Shown: positions 1 to 8,262, counted from the stretch's first letter. The stretch: 64,000 nucleotides of DNA from Hymenobacter aquaticus (GCF_004765605.1 NZ_SRLC01000001.1:1736001-1800000), one strand, 5' to 3'. Made by a program: numbers and translations. Notes: generated by a model from the letters alone, not told the origin.

Positions 1-18
1 ATACTATTCCTTTCGCAT

Positions 19-258
19 ATGTCGTCCACTTCTCTTTCTCCCTGGATTGCCCGCGCCCAGCAGTTGCCCCAGCCTAATCAGCAGGTGTTGGTATATGTAC
101 CCTCCTCGTGGCTGGAAATTACGGTGGCTACCTACAAGCCATCCAACGCTTCTAAGTCGGCGCACATGTTCGTGATGCCTGACCGCAACGGCGTAGACCG
201 CTACGTGAAGGGAGTCACCCACTGGATGCCCCTGCCCGCGCCGCCCGAAACAGCCTGA
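19..258 (+). CDS. DUF551-domain small protein
   Basis: This 79-residue protein begins with a short Trp-containing segment (SPWIARAQQLP), has a central VLVYVP strand and ends with THWMPLPAPPE. The W-I...LP...VLVY...THWMPLP.PP layout is the hallmark of the DUF551 family, small proteins of unknown function found mainly in phages and prophages. No other phage gene is visible, so it is either a lone cargo gene or the edge of an element that lies upstream of the window. The ATG at 19 is the only sensible start. Function unknown; the family call rests on the C-terminal motif. Confidence 0.75.
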   Translation: MSSTSLSPWIARAQQLPQPNQQVLVYVPSSWLEITVATYKPSNASKSAHMFVMPDRNGVDRYVKGVTHWMPLPAPPETA

Positions 259-595
259 TTATACGGTATCGTTTGCCGGCGTGATTCCACCGCCGCGCTT
301 GACTCTATACTAATAGGAGTCCGAAATCAATGCTCGGCCTCGACGAGGCCAATAAAAACGCCTTTTATTAACCTTTATATAGCTTACTATCAGTTCATTA
401 ATCAAAAATCATTTACATTAGAATACCCATCAAACACAGTTCTGTACAGATATTCCTGCTCTGAATACCACGCAACTAGTACTCTACTGCAGGCATAATC
501 TATAGACTAACGCGCGTTATGGTCAATCCAGTACCATAATTGGCAAAAATAGTAGTGGATTATGCTGCGCCAGCCCCCTACCTTAGTATTATAGA

Positions 596-679
596 ATGAA
601 GCACAAAAACACGGCTTCTTTCGCTTCTCAATCAGCCGCCTTCAAGTGGAAGCGCAAGGGCGAGGAGTTAACAAGATAA
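596..679 (+). CDS. possible 27-residue basic peptide
   Basis: An ATG-started frame encodes 27 residues beginning MKHKNTASF and ending KGEELTR. A TACCTTAG sequence at 579-586 resembles the TAnnTTTG -7 box, although no TTG was seen at the right distance upstream. A terminator-like hairpin follows at 766-797. The frame therefore sits in what could be a transcript of about 200 nt, or the transcript could be a small RNA without translation. There is no recognisable homology, so confidence is low. Confidence 0.18.
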   Translation: MKHKNTASFASQSAAFKWKRKGEELTR

Positions 680-765
680 AAGTACCGCGGAGCTTACAGC
701 CCGTGGCTTATGATACAGGATCGGACCGACGTTGGGTGGGAATTTTCGTCGGTCACGATTCATTG

Positions 766-797
766 AAAGGGCGTTCCGGGTGGGGCGCCTTTTTTGT
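766..797 (+). terminator. candidate intrinsic terminator
   Basis: AAAGGgCG pairs with CGCCTTT with one bulged G, and the + strand continues TTTTTTGTTTT. No recognised gene lies directly upstream, so it may end a short transcript from about 590. Confidence 0.45.
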
Positions 798-1297
798 TTT
801 ACCCCTTTTCCACCCCGGCGGCAGCAGCCGACTCGGTACGCTGCAACTCTGCTGCCCATTGGCTTTGTACCGGCTGCCCTCTTGATTAACGACTGGCAGC
901 TGCACCGCCAAACGCCCCCCGTGGCTGTATGCCGCACCGGGCGACGTAATAGATAAGGCGGAACGCAGCCCCAAAAACAAACCGGCCGAACCAGTATGAC
1001 ACCAGTTCGGCCGACTATAGATTTTGGAATACCGATGGGTCAACTTGCTGAGTGGGAGAGCCGGTTGATTTCTCAGTAGTATTTTCCAGATGGGGTGGGG
1101 CTTCATCTGGTAAACAGGGCGTGGGAATTTTAATTATCAGCCAGCCGGGGGGATTAGCCAGCTGATAACTGTGACAATATTACTACATACCGGGTATAGT
1201 AACACTATAACGCCATAATTTTTTAGTAAGTGCTTACTCACCTATCATATATCCGGTTGTAAGCCAGTTATTTACTACGAAACCCAAAAAACACAAC

Positions 1298-1338
1298 AAC
1301 GGTCCGGATCAAACCTTATGGGCTTGATCCGGACCGTT
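1298..1338 (-). terminator. intrinsic terminator after the T9SS protein gene
   Basis: Perfect 15-bp inverted repeat AACGGTCCGGATCAA / TTGATCCGGACCGTT with an 11-nt loop. Read on the minus strand it is followed by TGTTGTGTTTTTT. It lies 35 bp past the stop of the minus-strand gene at 1373. Confidence 0.85.
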
Positions 1339-1372
1339 GGCGCAGCTAGTTCGGCGGCCCTGCCCTCGTGGC

Positions 1373-3295
1373 TTACGGCGCTACTTCCAGCCAGCCTTTG
1401 TAGCGGCGGCCATCGGTGTAGGTAATCAGGTAGAAGTAGGTGCCGGCAATACCCGAGCCCTGCCACTGAAAACTGCGGTCGGGGGAGTGGTACACTTCGT
1501 TGCCCCAGCGGGAGAAGATGCGGATGCCGGCAAACTGCGCGCCGCAATAGTCAGGGGGCAGCGTGGGCAGGGCGAAGACGTCGTTGATTCCGTCGCCGTT
1601 GGGCGTGATGATGTTGGGGGGCCGGAAGCTGACCGAATCGGTGGTGGGCACGACCTCAAACTGCACGGTGAGCAGCTGGGGCTGGGCGTCGCAGGCGGCG
1701 CTTTCGGCCAGTCGGAAATCGACCAGCAGGCGGCCCAGCTGGGCGGCCTCGCACGAAGCCTGCCAGCGGAAAGTGCCCGTGGCGCGCCCACTCCCGTTTT
1801 GCGCCCCGAACGACATACCGGCCGCGGGCAGGTTGAAGCCCCGCCCGGTGGCGCTCAGCACCAGCGCGTCGCCGTCGGCATCGGTACCCGTCAGCGTGGC
1901 CGCATACCCGCTGCCGACCGGCAGGCGCACGATACGGGGCGTAGTTTCGGGCACGGCGGGCAGCGGGAAGCTGCTCGTCAGCACGGGCGGCGTGTTGGGG
2001 GCCGGCTCGGCCGTGAAAGCCAGGCGCACCGTGTCGCGCTTGGGCAGGCTGCAGCCGTTGTCGGCCACGATAAGGTCGAGCAGGTAGACTTTACCCTGGG
2101 TATCCTGGCAGCCCGGAAAGCAGAGCGTGGCCGTGAGCGTATCGGGGGCGCCGGCGGCCCGCACCGTGCCGCTGGTGGCGGTGGTGAACGTGGGCCCGGG
2201 GCTGCCGCTGGTGAAGTTGACGGGCTGGGCCGTGACGGTAAGCTGGGAGCTGGGGTCGGGGTCGGTGAAGCGCACTTGCAGGCAGTGGTCGGTGCCGGGC
2301 CGGAGGCGGAGCGTGTCGCGGCCAGGCTGGTAGGCGCGGGCACTGGCCGTGGGAAAGAGCTGCACGCTGGGCGCGGCATTCACCGAGCAGCTCAGCACGT
2401 AGAGCTGAAAGTCGCGGCGCGTTTCACCAATCTTCACCCCCCGGCGGTACTCGGAGCAGCGCACCCCGAACACGAACAGGCCCAGCTGACTGGGTCGCAC
2501 GGTGAGGCGGCCGGTGCGCGCGTCGATACCCAGGGCCGGGGTGCCAGGAATCTGGTTTTGCGCGCTCAGGCCCGTGGCCCAGATAACGGTACTATAAGGA
2601 GCCGCCTGGGGCGTGATGGGGCCGGGGTTGTTGGCGGTAGTGTGGCCGTTGAGGGGCGTCACCAGGTCGTAGGCCAGGGAGTCGCCGTCGGCATCCTGGC
2701 CACCGAAGTCGTAGTAGAACAGCTCGCCGCGGCAGGCATAGTCGCCCAGGGGCGGAAAGATGCGGGGCGTGGAGTCGAGAAAGGGCTGCCCGCCGCGCAC
2801 CACGGCCGGAAACTCCAGGTAGAAGGTCTGGGCCGCGCCGCCGGGGTTGACGATGTTGCGAATGCCCAGGTTGCGGCAGCACCGCTCCACCGAGGCGTAG
2901 TAGCCGCTGGCACTGGCATAGGTGGCCGCGTCGAGGGTAACGTCGCGGCTGTACACCAGCTTGCGGGTGCTGAGCGTGGGCTGGGTGCAGGCCGGGTTGG
3001 TGTATTGCACAAACGTGTTGCTGACCAGCGGCAGCACCACGTCGAGCATGCGCCGCTGGGTGGCCTTGTCAAATATTGAGGCCGGCATCTGCTGGTCGAG
3101 GGCGCCAGCGTTGCCATTGACGGCGTCGAAGTAGAGGTTGAGCGTGAGCGTATAGAGGCTGCCGGTGCGGTGTTGCAGCTCCATTTCGCCGCCCACGATG
3201 TGCGTAGCCGAGGCCGCGCCCGGCCGCAGCAGGGCCAGCACGAGCAGCAAAGCCCCTACCGCGCGCCCCGAAATCAAGGTAAAAGACAGCCGCAT
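1373..3295 (-). CDS. T9SS type B sorting domain protein (gliding-motility-associated C-terminal domain)
   Basis: The 640-residue protein has a signal peptide (residues 1-30, ending GAASA) followed by mature ATHIVGGEMEL. A long beta-rich middle region contains repeated Asp/Gly turns such as GTDADGDAL, typical of Ig- or cadherin-like surface repeats. The last 84 residues contain PNIITPNGDGINDVF, then FSRWGNEVY and GTYFYLITY. That is the CHU_C / type B type IX secretion sorting domain, which directs export across the outer membrane and surface retention. The start is the ATG just before the signal peptide; the open frame upstream is out-of-frame coding noise. The role is probably a surface adhesin or structural protein, but no catalytic domain is seen. 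Confidence 0.9.
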   Translation of the reverse strand: MRLSFTLISGRAVGALLLVLALLRPGAASATHIVGGEMELQHRTGSLYTLTLNLYFDAVNGNAGALDQQMPASIFDKATQRRMLDVVLPLVSNTFVQYTNPACTQPTLSTRKLVYSRDVTLDAATYASASGYYASVERCCRNLGIRNIVNPGGAAQTFYLEFPAVVRGGQPFLDSTPRIFPPLGDYACRGELFYYDFGGQDADGDSLAYDLVTPLNGHTTANNPGPITPQAAPYSTVIWATGLSAQNQIPGTPALGIDARTGRLTVRPSQLGLFVFGVRCSEYRRGVKIGETRRDFQLYVLSCSVNAAPSVQLFPTASARAYQPGRDTLRLRPGTDHCLQVRFTDPDPSSQLTVTAQPVNFTSGSPGPTFTTATSGTVRAAGAPDTLTATLCFPGCQDTQGKVYLLDLIVADNGCSLPKRDTVRLAFTAEPAPNTPPVLTSSFPLPAVPETTPRIVRLPVGSGYAATLTGTDADGDALVLSATGRGFNLPAAGMSFGAQNGSGRATGTFRWQASCEAAQLGRLLVDFRLAESAACDAQPQLLTVQFEVVPTTDSVSFRPPNIITPNGDGINDVFALPTLPPDYCGAQFAGIRIFSRWGNEVYHSPDRSFQWQGSGIAGTYFYLITYTDGRRYKGWLEVAP

Positions 3296-3340
3296 AAAAC
3301 ACTGAAAAAACAAAGGAATGAGTGGCAACGGGCCGCTGAA

Positions 3341-3376
3341 TCGTCGGGCTTCCGGCCGGAGAGGGAAGCCCGACGA
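3341..3376 (-). terminator. stable hairpin after the small lipoprotein gene
   Basis: Perfect 13-bp stem TCGTCGGGCTTCC / GGAAGCCCGACGA with a 10-nt loop. It lies between the lipoprotein stop (3424) and the next start (3295). There is no T-run on the minus side, so it may be an mRNA-stabilising hairpin rather than a terminator. Confidence 0.35.
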
Positions 3377-3423
3377 AGCAGGCGGAAACTGGGGCCGCGG
3401 GGCCCCGGCCCTACCCGGCAGCG

Positions 3424-3588
3424 TTAGGAGTTGCCGGTGCCGGAGGTGGAGGTCGAATCGGAAGGCGTTTTGGCCTTGCAATCCTTCTTGGCGCCCTTCG
3501 GGGCAATGTCGAGGGCGTCGCAGGCGCTGAGCAACGTGGTGCTCAGTAGCAGGGCAAAGCCGAGGCGGAGAATAGAGGAACGGTTCAT
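3424..3588 (-). CDS. small lipoprotein of unknown function
   Basis: A 54-residue protein whose first 23 residues form a lipoprotein signal (MNRSSILRLGFALLLSTTLL) with lipobox LLSAC. The mature part is a short Lys/Asp/Ser/Thr tail, DALDIAPKGAKKDCKAK followed by a Ser-Thr-Gly end. The ATG at 3588 is preferred to one 39 nt upstream because it puts the basic residue directly before the hydrophobic stretch. It lies between a T9SS-exported protein and a di-haem peroxidase, all on the minus strand. No family recognised. Confidence 0.65.
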   Translation of the reverse strand: MNRSSILRLGFALLLSTTLLSACDALDIAPKGAKKDCKAKTPSDSTSTSGTGNS

Positions 3589-3651
3589 CGAAAAAGAGGT
3601 AAAGTGAAACAGGAAGGGTAAGCGCACTGGGTAAAAAGGACTGCCGGCGGG

Positions 3652-4827
3652 CTACTGAATGTTGCCGCCCACGGGCAGGCCGCTGGGCACCTGGGCCGGA
3701 ATGCTGGTGTCGAAGCCCCCGGCGCTGAGGGCCAGCAGGAACGCCACGATGGCCTGCGGGTTGTCGACGCGGGTCGGAATCAGCGGGTCGAGGCTTTGGG
3801 TGGGCACGTGGGGGTTGGCGGAAGTGCGCGGCCCGCCCCGGCCGGGGGCGTAGAAGCGCAGCACGTCGGGCAGGGTGCCGAGCACGCCGCTGTGCATGTA
3901 GGGTGCCGTGGCGGCCAGGTTGCGCAGGCTCGGGGTGCGGAAGGCGTAGGTCCCGTCCTGCCCCGAATCGGAGGTGGTATGCCGGGCATTGTCGGCAATG
4001 CCCAGAATGTGGGTCTTGAAGTCGGAAAACATCGGGCCGCTGTGGCACTTGGCGCAGCCGCTCTGCACGAAGGCCGTCAGCCCCTGGAGCTGCTGGGCAT
4101 TCAGGGCGGATTTGTCGCCGCGCAGGTAGCGGTCCACGGGCGTATCGGTCACCACCAGCGTCCGCTCGAAGCAGGCCAGCGCCTTGCCCAGGTTGCCGGC
4201 CGTGATGGGTGAGCTGCCGGGGAAAGCGGCGGCAAACAGCTCCTGGTAGCGGGCATTGCGCCGCAGCCGGCCGACCACCGAATCGAGGGCGGTGGCGGGC
4301 GTGAAGCGGGAGCCCTGCATTTCTTCCAGGGTCACCAGGGGCCGCAACGACTGCTCTTCCAACGACTGCACCCGCATATCCCAGAACATGGGGGCGGCCT
4401 CGGGGGCGCAGCCGCCAGTGGCGGTCAGCCCATTGAAGGCCGTGTTGAGCACCGTGGACGTGTTGCGCTGCCCGAAGGGAATGGTAGTGCCGGCCGGGAA
4501 GTGGCGGGCGGCCCCCTGCCCCACCCCACTGGTGCCCACCGGCAGGTCGAGCCCGTCGGCGTAGCCGGTGGCCGGGTGGTGGCAGCTGGCGCAGCTCACG
4601 TCGCGGGCGCCCGATAGGATGGGGTCCCAGAACAGGAGCTTGCCCAGGCTGCGCTTGGCCGCCGACGACCCGTTGGCGGCCGGCTCGGGCGCGGTTTCGG
4701 GCAGGGCGCTCAGCTCGGCCGCCGCCGCCGTTAGGCTCAGGGGCTGCATGTCGGCCTCCTGCTGGCAGGCAACGAGCAGAAACACGGCCAGGGCCAGCAA
4801 CAACAGCCAGGTAGAAGTAGGGCGCAT
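3652..4827 (-). CDS. di-haem cytochrome c peroxidase / MauG-family lipoprotein
   Basis: A 391-residue protein with a lipoprotein signal (lipobox LLVAC, Cys21) and two c-type haem motifs, CASCH at 79-83 and CAKCH at 258-262. The LGKLLFWDPILSG segment, the RNTSTVLNTAF segment and the late FRTPSLRNLAATAPYMHSG segment are typical of bacterial cytochrome c peroxidases and MauG. These reduce hydrogen peroxide or perform long-range oxidation in the periplasm. Length is near the family norm. The upstream gap carries paired 14-bp direct repeats (4936-4970) resembling a LytTR-type binding site. I cannot tell peroxidase from MauG-like activity by sequence alone. Confidence 0.9.
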   Translation of the reverse strand: MRPTSTWLLLLALAVFLLVACQQEADMQPLSLTAAAAELSALPETAPEPAANGSSAAKRSLGKLLFWDPILSGARDVSCASCHHPATGYADGLDLPVGTSGVGQGAARHFPAGTTIPFGQRNTSTVLNTAFNGLTATGGCAPEAAPMFWDMRVQSLEEQSLRPLVTLEEMQGSRFTPATALDSVVGRLRRNARYQELFAAAFPGSSPITAGNLGKALACFERTLVVTDTPVDRYLRGDKSALNAQQLQGLTAFVQSGCAKCHSGPMFSDFKTHILGIADNARHTTSDSGQDGTYAFRTPSLRNLAATAPYMHSGVLGTLPDVLRFYAPGRGGPRTSANPHVPTQSLDPLIPTRVDNPQAIVAFLLALSAGGFDTSIPAQVPSGLPVGGNIQ

Positions 4828-4935
4828 AGCAGCAGGAAAAGCCAGGTGAAACGGTCGGGCAGTACCAGCGCCCGGGCCAGGTGGGGCTGGTTACTGCGTC
4901 GAAACTACCGCCCCGGCCCAGGGCCGCGAAACGAA

Positions 4936-4970
4936 CTAGGCCATCTGCCCAATCACCTAGACCATCTGCC
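4936..4970. promoter_or_regulatory. paired direct repeat, candidate LytTR-regulator site
   Basis: CTAGGCCATCTGCC (4936-4949) is repeated as CTAGACCATCTGCC (4957-4970), an offset of exactly 21 bp. LytTR regulators bind two direct repeats about two helical turns apart. The same ACCATCTGC core occurs at 7414-7422, upstream of the kinase/regulator pair encoded at 5449-7316. Assignment to that regulator is inference. Confidence 0.4.
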
Positions 4971-5109
4971 GTTTTTTGCCGCTTACGCTCCGGCTTTCAT
5001 CCGCCCGGCGGCCGATGCGGAGGCCCCTGCTCCCGGCTTGTTTGTCGCTGCTACAGTACTGTTTATCGTTCCACGATGAGACGCAACGATGCGCCTCTAC
5101 ACCGGCAGG

Positions 5110-5381
5110 TCCGCCCCAATCGTGGCGGGCACTGTCGAAAAGAGCGGCGTGCGCGCCACAGTTGTGGAAGGCCCTCAGGAAAAGGGCGGGGTGCCGTGCA
5201 CAGCTGTGGAAGGCATTCGTAAAAAGCCAGGGGTGTCTTACACAGCTGTGTAAGGCTATCATACAAAGTCGGGAGTGCCTTACACGGTTGTGTAGGGCCG
5301 TCCTAAAAAGCCAGAGGCACCTTACACAGTTGTGTAGGGTCGTCATAAAAAGCCAGGGGTGCCTTACACGACTGTGTAAGG
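5110..5381. repeat. tandem array of seven 42-bp units with palindromic cores
   Basis: Palindromic cores of 20 bp start at 5110, 5152, 5194, 5236, 5278, 5320 and 5362, each exactly 42 bp apart. The best cores read CCTTACACAGTTGTGTAGGG or close variants such as ACACAGCTGTGT. The 22 bp between cores is also partly conserved (AAAAGCCAGGGGTG). The first unit keeps only a CCGCC/GGCGG symmetry. The array lies between two minus-strand genes. Open frames run through it on both strands only because 42 is a multiple of 3. Confidence 0.9.
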
Positions 5382-5448
5382 CGGCGGGCAATTAGTCGGC
5401 CAGGGCCGGGTGAGTGCGGCGGACTTTGGAAGTGCGAATCGCCGAAAA

Positions 5449-6216
5449 TTACTTCCAGCGGCTGAAAAACTGGTCGAACGTGTCGCGGTACCGGTCGCTG
5501 ACGGGAATGGTCTGGTCGCCGATCTGCACGGTGCCCCGCGTCACGGATTTGATGTGGTTCAGGGCAATGATGTAGGAGCGGTGCACGCGCATAAACTGCT
5601 GGGCGGGCAGGCGGTCTTCCAGGGTTTTCAGGCTCGATAAGGACAGCAGCGGCCTGGGCTCACTGCGGCGGTACACCTTGATGTAATCCTTCAGGCCCTC
5701 GATGTAGAGAATGTCGCTGTAGTCGACCCGCACCAGCTGATATTCCACCTTCAGGTAGATGTAGTCCTCGGTGGGCGGGGCGGGCTCGGCGGGCGCCGGG
5801 GCACCTGCCGCCGCCGGAGCCGAGGCCGGGGCCTGAGTAAGTTCGGCGTAGGTTTTGGCCTTGGTGGCCGCGCGCAGAAACTCGTCGTAGTCGAAGGGCT
5901 TGAGCAGGTAGTCGAGGGCATCGACGCGGAAGCCTTCGAGGGCAAACTGGTTGAAGGCCGTGGTGAAGATGATGCGCGGCCCCTTGCCGCCCGGCCCCCG
6001 GTCGAGGATGCGGGCCAGCTCCAGGCCGTTGAGGTCGGGCATCTGGATGTCGAGGAAAATCACGTCGACCGAGGGCAGCTGGGAAATGCCGCGCAGGGCT
6101 TCCACGGCCTTGCCGTAGCTGCCCACCAGCCGCAGAAACGGGGTTTGCTCGATAAAGGTCGTCACCAGTTTGAGCGCCAGCGGCTCATCATCGACGGCAA
6201 TGCAGTTGAGAATCAT
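5449..6216 (-). CDS. LytTR-family response regulator
   Basis: A 255-residue protein with a receiver domain (residues 1-125; acidic pair D9-D10, phosphoacceptor D56 in IFLDIQMPD, conserved Lys in YLLKPFDYDEF). It has an Ala/Pro-rich linker (about 130-150) and a C-terminal LytTR DNA-binding domain (YIYLKVEYQLVRVDYSDILYI, then FMRVHRSYIIALNHI). It is the transcription factor of a two-component pair. Its ATG overlaps the stop of the kinase gene by four bases, so the two are translationally coupled. Target genes are unknown; candidate sites are noted at 4936-4970 and 7414-7422. Confidence 0.95.
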   Translation of the reverse strand: MILNCIAVDDEPLALKLVTTFIEQTPFLRLVGSYGKAVEALRGISQLPSVDVIFLDIQMPDLNGLELARILDRGPGGKGPRIIFTTAFNQFALEGFRVDALDYLLKPFDYDEFLRAATKAKTYAELTQAPASAPAAAGAPAPAEPAPPTEDYIYLKVEYQLVRVDYSDILYIEGLKDYIKVYRRSEPRPLLSLSSLKTLEDRLPAQQFMRVHRSYIIALNHIKSVTRGTVQIGDQTIPVSDRYRDTFDQFFSRWK

Positions 6217-7316
6217 AGCAGCGTAAGGGTCAGAAGCACCTGATATTCGTTGTCGGGCGTGCGCTCGTGCACCACCAGGGAGTAGCGGCCGGGGTAGAGC
6301 AACTCGAGGCGGCGCAGGGTGTTGACCAGCCCGATGCCGCCGCCCTCAGCCAGAGTAGCCTGCTTGGGAAAGAGCGTGTTGCGCACTTCCAACGCCAGGG
6401 TGCGCTCGTCGGGCTGGCGCAGGGCCACGAAGATGTGGCTGGGCCCGGAGGCGCCCACGCCGTGCTTGAAGGCATTCTCGACGTAGGGCAGCAGCAGCAT
6501 GGGCGCGATGGGGGCGTTGAGCAAGGGCTCGGGCACCTGGAAGGTGACTTGCACTTCGTCGGTCAGGCGCAGGTGCATCAGCTCGATGTAGTCGCGCACG
6601 AAGGTCACTTCCTGGCTGAGCAGGGTGGTATCGGCGGGGGTTTCGTAGAGCACGTAGCGCATCATGCGCGAGAGGCGGTGCAGGGCCGCCCGGGCCTGGT
6701 TGCCGTCGATGAGCGTGAGCGAGTAGATGTTGTTGAGCGTGTTGAAGAAGAAGTGCGGGTTGATCTGGGCCTTCAGCAGCGAGAGTTCGGTGGCCAGGCG
6801 GGCCTGCTCCAGCACCTGGCGGCTTTCGGCGTCGCGCTGGCCTTTCTGCACGGCGGCCAGGGTGGTGCCCATGCCCAGCACCAGCACCGTAATCAGCAGA
6901 ATGCTCAGGTTCAGGAACTGCGGCTCGTCGGCGGGGCCCAGCTGCATGTGAGGCCGCGGGGCGCACCACGGATTCACGTTTAGGGCATCTTCGCGGGCCT
7001 GGGCCAGCAGCTGGGGCACGCGCAGGCCATTTTCCAGCTGCTGATGCACGGCCAGCACCGCCACCACCGCCCCGGCCAGCAGCGCCAGGTAGAGGGGCGC
7101 GTGGCGGCCGTAGAGCAGGCGGGGCACGGCCAGGCGCAGGTTGGCATAAAACAAGGCTACCAGCAACCCGAACACAATGCCCTGCTTGAGCAGAAAGGCC
7201 GTGGGCAGCGGACTGGGCTGGCCCGGCGGCGGCATGGACAGCAGCAGCCCGGCCAGGCTCAGAATCAGCAGGTGAACGAAGAGCGTAGGGGCGTAACGCT
7301 GCAAAGTAGACGGCAC
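6213..7316 (-). CDS. LytS/YehU-type sensor histidine kinase
   Basis: About 367 residues: four hydrophobic N-terminal segments, a short coiled region, then the His_kinase domain with phospho-acceptor motif LKAQINPHFFFNTLNNI and a C-terminal ATPase with N-box PYVENAFKHGV and G-box GGGIGLVNTLRRL. This is the membrane sensor for the downstream LytTR regulator, which it overlaps by four bases. The GTG at 7316 (VPSTLQRYAP) is chosen. A longer frame starts at a GTG at 7364, but that codon lies in a GTGTACTTTGC sequence that itself looks like a -7 promoter box. The ligand is unknown. Confidence 0.85.
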   Translation of the reverse strand: MPSTLQRYAPTLFVHLLILSLAGLLLSMPPPGQPSPLPTAFLLKQGIVFGLLVALFYANLRLAVPRLLYGRHAPLYLALLAGAVVAVLAVHQQLENGLRVPQLLAQAREDALNVNPWCAPRPHMQLGPADEPQFLNLSILLITVLVLGMGTTLAAVQKGQRDAESRQVLEQARLATELSLLKAQINPHFFFNTLNNIYSLTLIDGNQARAALHRLSRMMRYVLYETPADTTLLSQEVTFVRDYIELMHLRLTDEVQVTFQVPEPLLNAPIAPMLLLPYVENAFKHGVGASGPSHIFVALRQPDERTLALEVRNTLFPKQATLAEGGGIGLVNTLRRLELLYPGRYSLVVHERTPDNEYQVLLTLTLL

Positions 7317-7413
7317 GGGGCGAGGGAAAGTTGGCGGCAGAAAGAAGGAGGCCGCAAAGTACACTACGGGCGCGCTACGCCCGGCACGGCTCTACAAGTA
7401 GCGGAAATTTACC

Positions 7414-7422
7414 GACCATCTG
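7414..7422. promoter_or_regulatory. ACCATCTGC-like motif upstream of the kinase operon
   Basis: The core ACCATCTGC seen twice at 4936-4970 recurs here once, about 100 bp upstream of the kinase start. Only one clear copy is visible. Autoregulation by the LytTR protein is a guess from position. The rest of the 7365-7630 gap shows only this motif and a promoter for the next gene. Confidence 0.3.
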
Positions 7423-7532
7423 CGGTATTTCATCGGTCGGCAAACGGGCCGGTGGGGCCGCGCCGGGGCCGGGGGCGTCGTCGGGTCAGAATGCCGAATG
7501 GTCGGGGTGGGTGGGGTAGTTGTCTAGTACAG

Positions 7533-7563
7533 TTGGGGCCGGGCGGGCCGGGTAGCACCTTTG
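7533..7563 (+). promoter_or_regulatory. candidate Bacteroidota promoter
   Basis: TTG at 7533-7535 and CACCTTTG at 7556-7563 are separated by 20 bp, close to the TTG-N(17-23)-TAnnTTTG arrangement but lacking the initial TA. It points at the gene starting at 7631. Confidence 0.4.
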
Positions 7564-7630
7564 AAGCAGTACTCCGCCGCAGTCCTGAAAATACCGGCGG
7601 ACTTCTTTTCCCTCCTTCTCCCCTACCGTT

Positions 7631-8056
7631 ATGAAAACCCTGTCGTTTGTCCGCGTGGTGTTGTCGCTGGTGCTTTTGCTGCTGTTGCAGGTGCTGTCGG
7701 CCCAGGCCCAGATGCTGGAGCGCGAACTAGCCGAGCCCCGGGTGCGGCCCACGGCCAGCGCGCTTGCCCAGCCCGAAGCCAGCCTTGCCCCGGAGCAGCG
7801 CCGCGACCAGCTGGTGCGCACCCTGGCCAACACCCTGCAACTGCAGCCCCACCAGACGCTGCTGCTACGCCAGGCCCTGACCGACGATCTGAACCTGGCC
7901 CCCTTCCCCGACCTGTATAGCCCCGAGCTGGTGCAGATACCCTACCCCGAGCAGCTGCGCCTGCTGCTCTCGGCCACCCAGCTCAACCGCCTGCGCGAGT
8001 GGGAGCTGACGGCCCCCGAAGCCCGGCAGCTCAGCTTTATTGCCCTGGAGCGGTAA
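7631..8056 (+). CDS. secreted protein of unknown function
   Basis: A 141-residue protein with a clear signal peptide (MKTLSFVRVVLSLVLLLLLQ, cleavage near AQA at 24-26). The mature part is Leu/Gln/Glu-rich and probably helical. It contains LVRTLANTLQLQPHQTLLLRQAL and ends LRLLLSATQLNRLREWELTAP. The pattern of a helical hairpin with LSATQLNRLREWE resembles small periplasmic proteins of the Spy/DUF-type found in this phylum, but I cannot assign a family. It is monocistronic and diverges from the kinase operon. Confidence 0.7.
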   Translation: MKTLSFVRVVLSLVLLLLLQVLSAQAQMLERELAEPRVRPTASALAQPEASLAPEQRRDQLVRTLANTLQLQPHQTLLLRQALTDDLNLAPFPDLYSPELVQIPYPEQLRLLLSATQLNRLREWELTAPEARQLSFIALER

Positions 8057-8086
8057 GCGGTAAGTCGATGCCCGTACTCCATTCCC

Positions 8087-8179
8087 GTCCTGTTGAGCAG
8101 AGCGAGACATCTCGCGGGCTGAGGTTCGATTAATGATTCAACGAACCCGCGCTAGAAGTCTCGCTCTGCTCGACATGAC
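8087..8179. repeat. REP-like inverted repeat
   Basis: GAGCAGAGCGAGAC (near 8094-8107) is matched by GTCTCGCTCTGCTC (8158-8171). The flanks GTCCTGTT / GACATGAC are near-complementary, and the inside contains CGCGGGCTGAGGTTCG / CGAACCCGCG. It is a long imperfect hairpin between two + strand genes, of the same style as the element at 10837-11060. Confidence 0.75.
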
Positions 8180-8262
8180 GACCTGCCGGCCTTGGTACGT
8201 TCTGCGGGCTCGTCGCCCATTCGTTTGCTTTCATCGTGTCTGCTTTTCGCTTCCATCCCGGT

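Larger units (their letters stand above)
259..1297. other. AT-rich gap without a convincing gene
   Basis: About 1 kb without a convincing protein gene. The part from 259 to about 650 is clearly richer in A+T than the rest of the window. It holds a tiny reading frame (596-679), an inverted repeat ACCGAC/GTCGGT (725-753) and a terminator-like hairpin with a T-run (766-797). The stretch from 1100 to 1297 is again AT-rich and shows no feature apart from the terminator just beyond it. The base composition and the neighbouring phage-type gene are compatible with the edge of acquired DNA. Confidence 0.6.

Noticed and set aside
1337..3079. A 580-residue + strand reading frame opposite the T9SS protein gene.
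   Set aside because: It is an antisense shadow of GC-rich coding sequence. The minus strand has a signal peptide and a full sorting domain; the + frame has Gly/Arg/His-rich noise.
3296..4048. A longer N-terminus for the T9SS protein.
   Set aside because: The extra 251 residues overlap the lipoprotein and peroxidase genes and have no signal peptide; the signal peptide starts at 3295.
5110..5381. A CRISPR array.
   Set aside because: The units are contiguous and similar along their whole length, without unique spacers, and no cas gene is in the window.
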